From NCBI RefSeq assembly GCF_005503535.1, contig NZ_SCNN01000026.1, positions 23,457-87,456 of the forward strand: a stretch of 64,000 nt of DNA, in the 5' to 3' direction. Position numbers and translations under genes: made by a program. The notes beneath the pieces are model-generated. The model saw nothing but the letters and a program-made list of their open reading frames with translations, had not been told where the DNA came from and did not search any database. This DNA is from Mesorhizobium comanense. GTDB taxonomy: Bacteria > Pseudomonadota > Alphaproteobacteria > Rhizobiales > Rhizobiaceae. This document shows, in pieces, positions 41,385 through 49,673 of the stretch; the stretch's first letter is position 1, and every line of letters begins with the position of its first letter.

Positions 41385-41969
41385 ATGCGAACCAGCTTTA
41401 TTGTTTTCGGCACGATGGTGAGTTTTTTCGGTAACAATACAAGCCATGTTGCCGCAGAGCCCGTTTCTGCCAAGGCACAGGTCGACGCTGCCGTGTATCT
41501 TCTGTTGGACAGAAGCGGAATTGAGCCTTACCTGAGGAAATGCTCGGAGTATGCCTCCTCGGAGGAGCAGGACAGATGTTCGGTCAATCATATTGAAATA
41601 AGCAAGCTTATTGATGGCATTGGCATTAGCAGGCAATACGATTCCGAAATATTCATAAAAAGGTACTTCAACGGGTATTTTGAGAAAATTGTGTATTGCC
41701 TGAGAACCACATGCGGTGGTGCCTTCGTTCTGGAGGGGTATGAGGGGGCTGAGATGGCTGCGAGGTGGGAGCGCATGATTGATTTTCAAGCATGCATACA
41801 TGCAGCTCCCGCCACCTGGGCCGCCGGGTCGCCAAAAGGCGAGGCGTTTGTTGCGAGATATCGGTTCAGGGATGCGGCGATGGGGTTGGTCGCGGATTGT
41901 GACGCATCGCTTCTCTCAAAATCGGATTTGTCCATACTTGAGAAATTCAATCTAAATGGTCAGTATTGA
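41385..41969 (+). CDS. Exported cysteine-containing protein preceding the second RTX gene
   Basis: 194 residues from the ATG at 41385 (GGGAG about 10 nt upstream). The signal peptide is MRTSFIVFGTMVSFFG... ending near HVAAEP. The mature region is mostly helical with about six cysteines (LRKCSEY, DRCSVN, YCLRTTCGG, FQACIH, ADCDAS). It ends 14 nt before the second RTX gene, implying one transcript. Possible roles are a periplasmic chaperone, or an inhibitor of the protease-like RTX protein; both are inference from position. Confidence 0.65.
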   Translation: MRTSFIVFGTMVSFFGNNTSHVAAEPVSAKAQVDAAVYLLLDRSGIEPYLRKCSEYASSEEQDRCSVNHIEISKLIDGIGISRQYDSEIFIKRYFNGYFEKIVYCLRTTCGGAFVLEGYEGAEMAARWERMIDFQACIHAAPATWAAGSPKGEAFVARYRFRDAAMGLVADCDASLLSKSDLSILEKFNLNGQY

Positions 41970-41983
41970 AAGGAGATGATCTT

Positions 41984-43666
41984 ATGGCAATTTACGGACA
42001 ATTGACCGTTGTTGTTGATTCTTCAATGAGCTCGTATGCATCTAGGCTGGATACTCTTTTTAATAATTTGCAATCTCTATCGGTGGCCTCTTCGCTTTTC
42101 TCGGTCACCAAGACAATTGAAATACGCCTGGACAATTCCAGCGGATCGCATCAAGGCTCCGGCATAATATCTATCAATTCTTCTGATTTCGACAATGTAA
42201 AATATATTGATTTTTATGGAAAAACCAACCTCTTGACTTTTGAGAGGTTGATTACTCACGAGACAATTCATGCAGTTTTGGGCAAAGGCGACCCTTTACC
42301 ATTCAACGCTCCTTTGTCCGCTTATATCGCACTCTTGCAAGATCCAAGTTTTGATCCGATCGGCGAAACTGTTAGAATGACCAACGACATAATGGCGCAG
42401 GCCCCGTTTCAGGAAAACGGGCAGATGCATTACTTTAATCTGATATACCCGGATGAGACCAACCCATTGAGGTTGATATCATCTTATACCAACGAATCCA
42501 TCATTGATGACGTTATACATGGAACCGTATTGTCGGCAAATGACGTTATTATCAATCGGGTAGGTTCGGTGATTGGGGACGATCGCCCGACTGATGATTT
42601 GATCATTGGCTATAATGGCAATGAGACGATCTTTGCGGGCGGTGGCTACGATCACATCTATGATGGATCGGGAGCGGACATCATCGAAGGCGGTGATGGC
42701 AGTGATACGATCTACCTCAGCGATGACGGCACGCGCGACATCGTCATCGTCGACGATGATAATGATGTTATTCGCGGCGGCGGCAGCCAGGATAGATTGG
42801 TTCTTCGCGGAACGAATTTTGGTGGCGGTGACGATACACAGGGGCTGGCGCTGCTCGGCGGGTTTCGGATGTCCGGCGGCATCGAGGCCGCATTCGAGCT
42901 GCAGCAGAAGTCGTCGATAACCTGGGAGCAGTGGAAGGCTTTCCTGGGCGACCCCGATGCCGAGCAAGGTGACAGTCAGGATGAGTGGGACACGGTGAGC
43001 ACAGCCCAGGAGTGGCCGTTTGTGGACGATCTCAGTGATCAGCCCGGCCGCTTCATCCGCTATTATACATTCGAGGGTGAGGGCGGGGCGGAAGGCCTGG
43101 GGATAGTCTATTCGTTTTTCGACATGTCGGCCGACGCCTGGTCAACCGGCTCCGTGCAAATCGATGATTTCCAGGAGGGAGATTTCGGGATTCAGTTCTT
43201 CGACCTGACCCATATCGACGGAATGAGGGGCCAGTTAGGAGGAACGTATTCAGCCGATATTGTCGCCAATCAGGCAGCATTCGACCATATTTGGAACTCC
43301 GGCCAGTTGATAGTATTGCCGGAATCACCCGAGGAGCCGGGGCAGCAACGGCAGGCGCCTCAACACGACATGGTCATTCCCGTACCCTTGATAGAGGTGG
43401 AGAACGATCAGGCTCGATTGGCTGATGATCGGCGGCCGATCAACCTCGATACAGCTGTGCAGGTTTATGACGGCGGGCATCCCCCCGGCTGGATTGCCGC
43501 CGGCGCCTGGCATTCTGCATACCTTGCGGATGGTTCCGAGTTTGCCTACGGACTTGCCGAAGGCGTGGCCGATATCGAGCTTCTCGGCGCGGATTTCGAA
43601 GCTATCCAGGCGCGGGTGCCGGGCGATGCCTGGTATGAACCGGAGCCGATTGGCGGGCTGGTGTAG
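41984..43666 (+). CDS. RTX-type secreted protein 2 with HExxH zinc-protease-like motif
   Basis: 560 residues from the ATG at 41984 (RBS AAAGGAG). There is no N-terminal signal peptide. The N-terminal domain (1-180) contains LITHETIHAVLG, an HExxH motif at 92-96 followed by a hydrophobic segment, as in zinc metallopeptidases; the third ligand is not evident. RTX-like Ca2+ repeats follow at about 205-275 (GNETIFAGGGYDHIYDGSG, ADIIEGGDGSDTIYL). The C-terminal half includes FQEGDFGIQFFDL, related to FRNGDFGIEFNGV in RTX protein 1, and ends GDAWYEPEPIGGLV. It is probably a calcium-dependent exoenzyme exported by the type I system encoded next. Confidence 0.82.
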   Translation: MAIYGQLTVVVDSSMSSYASRLDTLFNNLQSLSVASSLFSVTKTIEIRLDNSSGSHQGSGIISINSSDFDNVKYIDFYGKTNLLTFERLITHETIHAVLGKGDPLPFNAPLSAYIALLQDPSFDPIGETVRMTNDIMAQAPFQENGQMHYFNLIYPDETNPLRLISSYTNESIIDDVIHGTVLSANDVIINRVGSVIGDDRPTDDLIIGYNGNETIFAGGGYDHIYDGSGADIIEGGDGSDTIYLSDDGTRDIVIVDDDNDVIRGGGSQDRLVLRGTNFGGGDDTQGLALLGGFRMSGGIEAAFELQQKSSITWEQWKAFLGDPDAEQGDSQDEWDTVSTAQEWPFVDDLSDQPGRFIRYYTFEGEGGAEGLGIVYSFFDMSADAWSTGSVQIDDFQEGDFGIQFFDLTHIDGMRGQLGGTYSADIVANQAAFDHIWNSGQLIVLPESPEEPGQQRQAPQHDMVIPVPLIEVENDQARLADDRRPINLDTAVQVYDGGHPPGWIAAGAWHSAYLADGSEFAYGLAEGVADIELLGADFEAIQARVPGDAWYEPEPIGGLV

Positions 43667-43717
43667 TCCGCACCGGTGCTGATGGAATGCGCCTCATTGG
43701 ATTTCGACATCCAAGGC

Positions 43718-43743
43718 AGGGCCGCGATCGCAGTCGCGGCCCT
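43718..43743 (+). terminator. Hairpin between the second RTX gene and the secretion genes
   Basis: A perfect 10-bp stem AGGGCCGCGA / TCGCGGCCCT around a 6-base loop, 50 nt past the RTX2 stop and 27 nt before the transporter start. It lacks a strong T-run, so it may only attenuate, giving more cargo than transporter mRNA. Confidence 0.55.
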
Positions 43744-43770
43744 CATGTGATCTCTCCGGGAGCGACCTGC

Positions 43771-45552
43771 ATGACCAAACCCGGCACAGCCGCCCTGTTT
43801 TCCCGCGGCATTTTCGACATCGGCGTCTTTTCGCTGATCATCAACGTGCTGCTCCTGGTGATGCCGCTGTTCATGCTGCAGGTCTATGACCGGGTGCTGC
43901 CGGCGGCCAGCGTCGACACGCTCATCTATCTCTCGATCATCGCCGTTCTCGCGCTGGCGTTCCTCGGTCTGTTCGAGGTCGTCCGCTCCGTCTATTCGCA
44001 GCGCGTCGCCGCCTCGATCGACCGGCATCTGGCCTCGCGCGCATTCAGGGCATCGCTGTCTGGCCCGCGCGCCGAGGCCGGCGATATCCAGCCCTTGCGC
44101 GATCTCGCCACGGTCAGGGCCTTCGTCGGGTCGCGCGGGCTGATGACGCTGTTCGACCTGCCTTTCGCGCCGCTGTTCGTCGTGCTGCTCGGCTTCATCC
44201 ATCCGGCGCTGTTCTGGCTCACGCTTGGCGGCGCCGTGGTCATGATCGTCCTGGTGCTGCTCAACCAGTTCGCGAACGGCAAGACTTCGGCGGCGGCCTC
44301 GGAGGAGGCGGCGCGCGCCAATCTCGCCGCGCAGTCCTTTGCCCGCAACGCCGATACGCTGAAGGCGATGGGCATGAGCGGCAACGCCACCGAAGTGTGG
44401 GGCCGGACCTTCGGCGCCTCGCTCAACGCCCAGGACCGCTCTTCGGCCGTGAACGCCGTCTTCAGCGGCATTTCCCGGTCGACGCGCATGTTGCTGCAGC
44501 TCGCCATACTGGGCGTCGGCGCGGCGCTGGTGCTGGCCGGCGAGATGACGGCGGGCATGATCTTCGCCACTTCGATCATCTCCGGCCGGGCGTTGCAACC
44601 GCTCGACCAACTGATCGGCGGCTGGCGCCAGACGGTGGACGCGCGCCGCGCGTGGCTGCGGCTGAAGACATCGCTGCCCGACAGCGCCGCGCATGACCGA
44701 CCCAAGCTGCAGCTGCCGGAACCGATGGGCAGGCTCGCGGTCCGCGACCTGGTCTACATGCCGCCAGGGTCGGTGCCGGGGACCGAGCCGATCATCAAGC
44801 GGCTGAATTTCGAGATCGGCGCCGGGGAAGGGCTCGCCATCGTTGGTCCGAGCCGGGCCGGAAAATCGACGCTCGCCCGACTGCTTGTCGGCGCCATCCA
44901 GCCGAGCAGCGGCATGGTGCAGTTGGATGGTGCCGACCTCAGGACCTGGGACGAGGATCAGCTCGGGCGCGCGGTCGGTTATCTGGCGCAGGACGTGCAG
45001 CTGCTGCCCGGAACCATCGCCGAGAACATCTCGCGCTTCGACGCCGGGGCCACCGACGCGATGATCGTCGAGGCGGCGCGACGGGCGCAGGTGCATGAGC
45101 TGATCCTGTCGCAGCGCGCCGGCTACCAGACCCGCATCGGCTCTGCCAGCCTGGCGCTCTCGGGCGGGGAACGCCAACGCATCGGCCTGGCGCGGGCATT
45201 CTTCGGGAACCCGAAAATCCTCGTCCTCGACGAACCCAACGCCAATCTCGACCGGGATGGCGAGGTCGCGCTCGAACTGGCGCTGGCGCAGGCCCGCCAG
45301 AGTGGCACGACCGTGGTGATCATCACGCACCGGCTGTCCATCGCGGCGCAATGCGATCGTGTCCTGCGGTTGCGCGGCGGAGCGATCGAGGCGTTCGGCC
45401 CGAGCGCGGAGATTCTCGCGCCGGCGCCGGGACCGGGCGGGAAGCCGAAGGCTCCGGCGCCGACGGCCCGGCAGATCCAGCTCGGCTCGTTCAGCACCGG
45501 CTCGCAAGGCAGCGGCCGCTGGGCGGCCTCGCTGAAATCCGGCGGGGCATGA
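43771..45552 (+). CDS. Type I secretion system permease/ATPase (PrtD/AprD family)
   Basis: 593 residues from the ATG at 43771 (RBS GGGAG). The N-terminal half is a membrane domain with 5-6 helices, beginning ALFSRGIFDIGVFSLIIN and with FMLQVYDRVLPAASVDTL, a hallmark of PrtD-like exporters. The nucleotide-binding domain has Walker A GPSRAGKST (359-367), signature LSGGERQ (463-469) and Walker B ILVLDEP (483-489). It exports unfolded RTX proteins that carry a C-terminal signal. The adaptor gene follows after 4 nt. The outer-membrane TolC partner is not in the window. Confidence 0.93.
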   Translation: MTKPGTAALFSRGIFDIGVFSLIINVLLLVMPLFMLQVYDRVLPAASVDTLIYLSIIAVLALAFLGLFEVVRSVYSQRVAASIDRHLASRAFRASLSGPRAEAGDIQPLRDLATVRAFVGSRGLMTLFDLPFAPLFVVLLGFIHPALFWLTLGGAVVMIVLVLLNQFANGKTSAAASEEAARANLAAQSFARNADTLKAMGMSGNATEVWGRTFGASLNAQDRSSAVNAVFSGISRSTRMLLQLAILGVGAALVLAGEMTAGMIFATSIISGRALQPLDQLIGGWRQTVDARRAWLRLKTSLPDSAAHDRPKLQLPEPMGRLAVRDLVYMPPGSVPGTEPIIKRLNFEIGAGEGLAIVGPSRAGKSTLARLLVGAIQPSSGMVQLDGADLRTWDEDQLGRAVGYLAQDVQLLPGTIAENISRFDAGATDAMIVEAARRAQVHELILSQRAGYQTRIGSASLALSGGERQRIGLARAFFGNPKILVLDEPNANLDRDGEVALELALAQARQSGTTVVIITHRLSIAAQCDRVLRLRGGAIEAFGPSAEILAPAPGPGGKPKAPAPTARQIQLGSFSTGSQGSGRWAASLKSGGA

Positions 45553-45556
45553 GGAG

Positions 45557-46876
45557 ATGGCCGACATGGACCCGTCCTGGGAAAAATCCGTGCGGTCCGA
45601 TACGCGCCGGATCGCGCTGTGCGGCTACGGCGCCCTGGCCCTGCTCGTGGGCTGTTTCGGATACTGGGCGACGACGGCGCCGCTGTCGGGGGCGGCCATT
45701 GCCCCCGGCACAATCGCCGCGGCCGGGCGCAACATCGTGATCCAGCATCTGGAAGGCGGCATCGTCAGGGATATCCTGGTCGAGGAGGGGGGCCGGGTGA
45801 CAGCCGGGCAAAGGCTGATCGTTCTCGACAGCACCGCCGCCCGCACGCAGGCCAACCGGCTCAGGAAACAGTTCGTGACATTGTCGGCGAAGGCGCAGCG
45901 GCTGGCGGCGGAGAGGGACGACGTCAATGTGCTGCGTTTTGACGCCGAGGTCGAGGCGGGGGCGGGCGACGCCGAACTCGCCTATCTGATCGAGGAGCAG
46001 AAGAAGGAGTTCCAGGCGCGTCTCGAGCGGTTCCGCTCCGAGCAGGGCATCCTGCGCCAGCGCGTCGCCACCTTGCAGGAAACCATTATCGGCCTGGAGG
46101 CGCAGCAGCAGGCAATCGCGAACCAGCTGTCGATCGTGGTCGATGAACTCAGCCGCAAGAAGACGCTGGTGGACAAGGGGCTGACCAATCATTTCGAATA
46201 CACGCAGATCCAGCGCAACCAGGCCGATCTCATCGGGCAGGCGGGCGCCATCACCTCCGAGCTCGCCTCGACCCGCAGCCAGATCGTCGAGGCGAAGGAG
46301 CAGATCGAGCGGGGCAAGACGCAGAGGGTCGAACAGGCCGTGAGCCAGCTGTCGGAAACGCGCGCCTCCCTTGCCGATATCGAGCAGCAGTCGTTGGCGG
46401 CGGAAGCCGTACTCGCCCGCACCACGGTGGAATCTCCAGCCGACGGCATCATCGTCTCGAGCGTGTACAATTCGCCGGGCAGTGTGATCAAACCCGGCGA
46501 GAAGCTGATGGAAATCCTGCCGACCAGTACGCGGATGATCGTCGAGGCGCGGCTTTCGCCGGGGGATATCGACGCTGTCCATATCGGCCAGCAGGCGCGG
46601 CTCAGATTGTCCGCCCTCAACGCGCGGCTCACTCCGGAAGTCGCCGCCACGGTGACGGACGTGTCTGCCGACCGGCTGGTCGACGAGAAGACCGGCACCC
46701 CTTACTACAGGGCGCGGCTGCGCATCGGCCAGGACCTTCCGGCCAATGTGAGCGCCGACCAGTTCTATCCGGGCATGCCGGTGGAGGCTTTCATCAGCAC
46801 GGGCGATCGCACCTTCGCGGAGTATCTGGTGCGGCCGGTGCTGGACTCCTTCCAGCGCGCCTTCGTCGAAGAGTAG
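45557..46876 (+). CDS. Type I secretion periplasmic adaptor (HlyD/PrtE family)
   Basis: 439 residues: a short cytoplasmic N-terminus, one membrane helix (ALCGYGALALLVGCFGYWATT), a biotinyl-lipoyl-like half (NIVIQHLEGGIVRDILVEEGGRVTAGQ), a long coiled coil (about 90-290), and the returning lipoyl half (VESPADGIIVSSVYNSPGSVI) and beta barrel. It bridges the inner-membrane ATPase and an outer-membrane TolC channel. The start is 4 nt after the ATPase stop. Together the two genes are the transport part for the RTX proteins upstream. Confidence 0.93.
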   Translation: MADMDPSWEKSVRSDTRRIALCGYGALALLVGCFGYWATTAPLSGAAIAPGTIAAAGRNIVIQHLEGGIVRDILVEEGGRVTAGQRLIVLDSTAARTQANRLRKQFVTLSAKAQRLAAERDDVNVLRFDAEVEAGAGDAELAYLIEEQKKEFQARLERFRSEQGILRQRVATLQETIIGLEAQQQAIANQLSIVVDELSRKKTLVDKGLTNHFEYTQIQRNQADLIGQAGAITSELASTRSQIVEAKEQIERGKTQRVEQAVSQLSETRASLADIEQQSLAAEAVLARTTVESPADGIIVSSVYNSPGSVIKPGEKLMEILPTSTRMIVEARLSPGDIDAVHIGQQARLRLSALNARLTPEVAATVTDVSADRLVDEKTGTPYYRARLRIGQDLPANVSADQFYPGMPVEAFISTGDRTFAEYLVRPVLDSFQRAFVEE

Positions 46877-47344
46877 CGCCGGCGCCCCGTCCGGCCAGGC
46901 CGTCGGCCAATGCCATGCGTTCGAACAGACTGGCGGTATCGCCGGATGAGGGGAATTGGACCGCGGGCCTTCCTGGCATCCGTGTTCGCCATATCCTCCG
47001 TCAGCCGTGCCTGCCGAGGCGTCTCGTCACGATGGATACGACCCTGTTCGTGGTGACGACGGACAGCCGGTTGAAGATATCGTCCATCCATTGATGCGGC
47101 GGCCGGTTTTGGCGATGGCCGCGCGCACCGGTGGCCGGGCGCGTGGACCCCGGCGGCATGCGAAACCGGCGAATGTCCCGGCCTCGCCCGGCTCGGCCAC
47201 GGTCCGGTAACCTTACCGGCATTTCCGGACAATCCAAGCGCGGTCCGTAACGCTTTGTTTGCCTGCCCCGCCTATCCACCGGGTAGTGCCGCCGATGGCC
47301 GATGCACCCTCGACGTCTGGAGCGAGAAGGGGACGCACAGGAAA
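46877..47344. other. Intergenic region after the secretion operon, 468 bp
   Basis: GC-rich again, marking the right edge of the AT-rich locus. Several long open frames exist on both strands but none looks like a protein family. No terminator, repeat or RNA gene was recognised. Confidence 0.45.
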
Positions 47345-49261
47345 ATGGGTTCGCCCTGGTCCGAATTGCTGGCCAATCTCGCTGTCGTGGCGATGTTCGT
47401 GTCGGCCTGGATCCACACCCATGTGTGGCTGGACCGCAGGCCGGCCCTGGTGAAGTCGGTTGCCTTCGGGGCGCTGATGGGGGCGGGCGCCGTCATCCTG
47501 ATGCTGACCCCCATGCAGTTGCAGCCGGGCGTGCTGGTCGATCTCAGGGCGACGATGATCGCCATTGCCGGTTTCTTCGGCGGCCCGGTGGCCGGCATCG
47601 TCGCGGCTGTGACGGCGGGCGCCTTCCGGACCTTCGAGGGCGGCATCGGCGCTTTCGCCGGCGCGGTCGGCATCGCGGCCACCATGCTGGTGGGCGTTGC
47701 CGGCAATCTTGCGCTCAGAGGCCGCCAGCCCGGCATGGGCGATATCATGATCCTGGGTGCTGCGACCGCCTGCGGATCGCTGCTCGGACTCAGCGTCCTG
47801 CCGCAATCCGTTCTGGAGAGGGTGCTGCCGGAGGTGGTGTTTCCCTCCACTCTGCTCATCTTCGTGTCCGTGGCGATGTCGGGACTGGCGCTCCATCAGG
47901 AGCGGCGGCGCATCGAGGCGCTGCAGTCGCGGCGCATCTTCAAGGCCGTGGTCGAGACCTTGCCCGACTGCCTCAACGTCAAGGATCTCGACGGACGGTT
48001 CATCGCCGCCAATCCGGCGACGGCCGAGCTGATGCAGGCGGCCGACGCCAGGGCGCTGATCGGCAAGACGGATTTCGATTTCTATCCGGTCGAGACGGCA
48101 CGCGAGTTTCGCGCGGACGAACTCGCCGTGCTCAAGTCGGGCGCCGCGTCCGCCATCGAGCAGCATCTGCGCCACGAGGACGGCACCGATGGCTGGCTGG
48201 CGACGTTGAAGGCGCCGTTCCGCGACAAGAGCGGGGCGGTCGTCGGCCTGATCACGCATAATCGCGACATCACCGCGCGCAAGCAGCTGGAGACCGAACT
48301 GGCGCAAAGCCAGGCCAGGCTCGGCGACGCGCTGACGCACATGGCCGACGGGCTGGTGATGTTCGACCCCGAGGGCAGGATCGTGCTGTGCAATGCCCAG
48401 TACCGCGCCATGTTTCCCAGGACCGCCGAGATCAGGGTGCCGGGCGCCGACTACCGCGACATCTTGCGGGCCTCGGTGGCGCTCGGCGAGAGCATCGCCC
48501 CGCCGGATGCTCTCGAGGACTGGATATCAGGCATCATGGCCTTGCAGACGCACGCCAACCAGCGCCAGATCCGCCTTGCCGACGGACGCTGGCTGGATGT
48601 GCGCACGCGCCCGACCGGCAATGGCGGCAGCCTCAGCGTGTTTTCCGACATCACCGAGGCGAAGGAAGTCGAGGCAGAGCTTCTGGCCGCCAACGAGAAG
48701 CTCGACCTTCTGGCGCATCGCGACGGGCTGACCGAACTGTTGACGCGGCGCGCCTTCGACGACGCGCTGGCGCGCGAGTTCGCGCGCGCCAGGCGCACGG
48801 CCAAGCCGCTCAGCCTGCTCATCATCGACGTCGACTGGTTCAAGCGGTTCAACGACCATTACGGCCACCCCGCGGGCGACGAGTGCCTGCGCGTCATCAG
48901 CCGCTGCATCGAGGCGACGGCGCGCCGGCCGGGCGACGCCGCGGCACGCTATGGCGGCGAGGAGTTCGCGCTGATCCTGCCCGAGACCGACGCGCGGGGC
49001 GCCTTCATCATCGCCGAAAAGCTCAAGGGCAAGGTGCGCGAAACCGCGCTGGTCCATGCCGCCAGCGAAAAGGGCACCGTCACCGTCAGCATCGGGGTCG
49101 GCACGTTCGAGGCGGCCGGCGCGGCGATGGAGATCGCCGACCTGTTGCGGCGCGCCGACGAAGCGCTCTACGGCGCCAAGGCCGCGGGGCGCGACCGCGT
49201 CCACGGCTGGCGCCCGCATGTCAGCGGCCAGCGCCCCGCCACATCCCTGGGCAAGTCCTAG
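47345..49261 (+). CDS. Membrane diguanylate cyclase with 5TM receptor, two PAS-type domains and GGDEF domain
   Basis: 638 residues. Residues 1-190 form a 5TM-5TMR_LYT-like membrane sensor (VLVDLRATMIAIAGFFGGPVAG). A PAS domain follows (FKAVVETLPDCLNVKDLDGRF...NRDITARKQLE), then a second PAS/PAS-7-like domain (ALTHMADGLVMFDPEGRIVL) and a GGDEF domain (HRDGLTELLTRRAF, active site RYGGEEF with GGEEF at 537-541). The intact site predicts cyclic di-GMP synthesis. The N-terminal receptor class typically senses an extracellular ligand. There is no EAL domain. It is monocistronic; the signal is unknown. Confidence 0.9.
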   Translation: MGSPWSELLANLAVVAMFVSAWIHTHVWLDRRPALVKSVAFGALMGAGAVILMLTPMQLQPGVLVDLRATMIAIAGFFGGPVAGIVAAVTAGAFRTFEGGIGAFAGAVGIAATMLVGVAGNLALRGRQPGMGDIMILGAATACGSLLGLSVLPQSVLERVLPEVVFPSTLLIFVSVAMSGLALHQERRRIEALQSRRIFKAVVETLPDCLNVKDLDGRFIAANPATAELMQAADARALIGKTDFDFYPVETAREFRADELAVLKSGAASAIEQHLRHEDGTDGWLATLKAPFRDKSGAVVGLITHNRDITARKQLETELAQSQARLGDALTHMADGLVMFDPEGRIVLCNAQYRAMFPRTAEIRVPGADYRDILRASVALGESIAPPDALEDWISGIMALQTHANQRQIRLADGRWLDVRTRPTGNGGSLSVFSDITEAKEVEAELLAANEKLDLLAHRDGLTELLTRRAFDDALAREFARARRTAKPLSLLIIDVDWFKRFNDHYGHPAGDECLRVISRCIEATARRPGDAAARYGGEEFALILPETDARGAFIIAEKLKGKVRETALVHAASEKGTVTVSIGVGTFEAAGAAMEIADLLRRADEALYGAKAAGRDRVHGWRPHVSGQRPATSLGKS

Positions 49262-49306
49262 ACCGCCACCGCTGTCGCAAGCTCGACATCGCCTGTTGCT
49301 ATTAAT

Positions 49307-49334
49307 CCATAAATCTGGATATATAGATTTATGG
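49307..49334. promoter_or_regulatory. Operator of the first ars operon
   Basis: A perfect inverted repeat with 10-base arms CCATAAATCT and AGATTTATGG around an 8-base spacer. It overlaps the ATG of arsR at 49331, the classic position for ArsR autorepression relieved by arsenite. Confidence 0.7.
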
Positions 49335-49663
49335 ACAAGACAAAGACATTGCTGGCGCTCGCCGCACTCGGGCAGGAAACCAGGCTGGACGTGTTCCGGC
49401 TGCTTATCCGGGCCGGGGCGGAGGGCGTGCCGGCGGGCGAAATCGCCACGCGGCTCGGCACGGTGCAGAACACCATGTCGGCGCATCTGAAGATCCTTGG
49501 CCAGGCCGGGCTGGTTCGTGCCGAACGCGAAGGACGCAGCATCCGCTACATGGCCGACATGACCGGGTTTCGCGACCTGCTGGCCTATCTGATGGAGGAT
49601 TGCTGCAACGGCGCGCCGGAGCTTTGCCAGCCGGTCATCCAGGCCGTGACCTGCAAATGCTGA
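49331..49663 (+). CDS. arsR: ArsR-family arsenic-responsive repressor
   Basis: 110 residues, a winged helix (LAALGQETRLDVFRLLIRAG, VQNTMSAHLKILGQAGLV, REGRSIRYMAD) with a cysteine-rich C-terminus (EDCCNGAPELC ... VTCKC) that can bind As(III). It should dissociate from the palindrome at its own start when arsenite binds. It heads an arsR-acr3-arsC operon with tight junctions. The C-terminal cysteine placement differs from E. coli ArsR (helix 3) and resembles the Acidithiobacillus/Corynebacterium type, an evolved variation within the family. Confidence 0.9.
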   Translation: MDKTKTLLALAALGQETRLDVFRLLIRAGAEGVPAGEIATRLGTVQNTMSAHLKILGQAGLVRAEREGRSIRYMADMTGFRDLLAYLMEDCCNGAPELCQPVIQAVTCKC

Positions 49664-49673
49664 GGTGGGAGCC

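Noticed and set aside
46877..47344. Minus-strand frames after the HlyD-type gene as a hidden gene
   Set aside because: They are low-complexity Arg/Pro-rich frames without RBS or recognisable domain.
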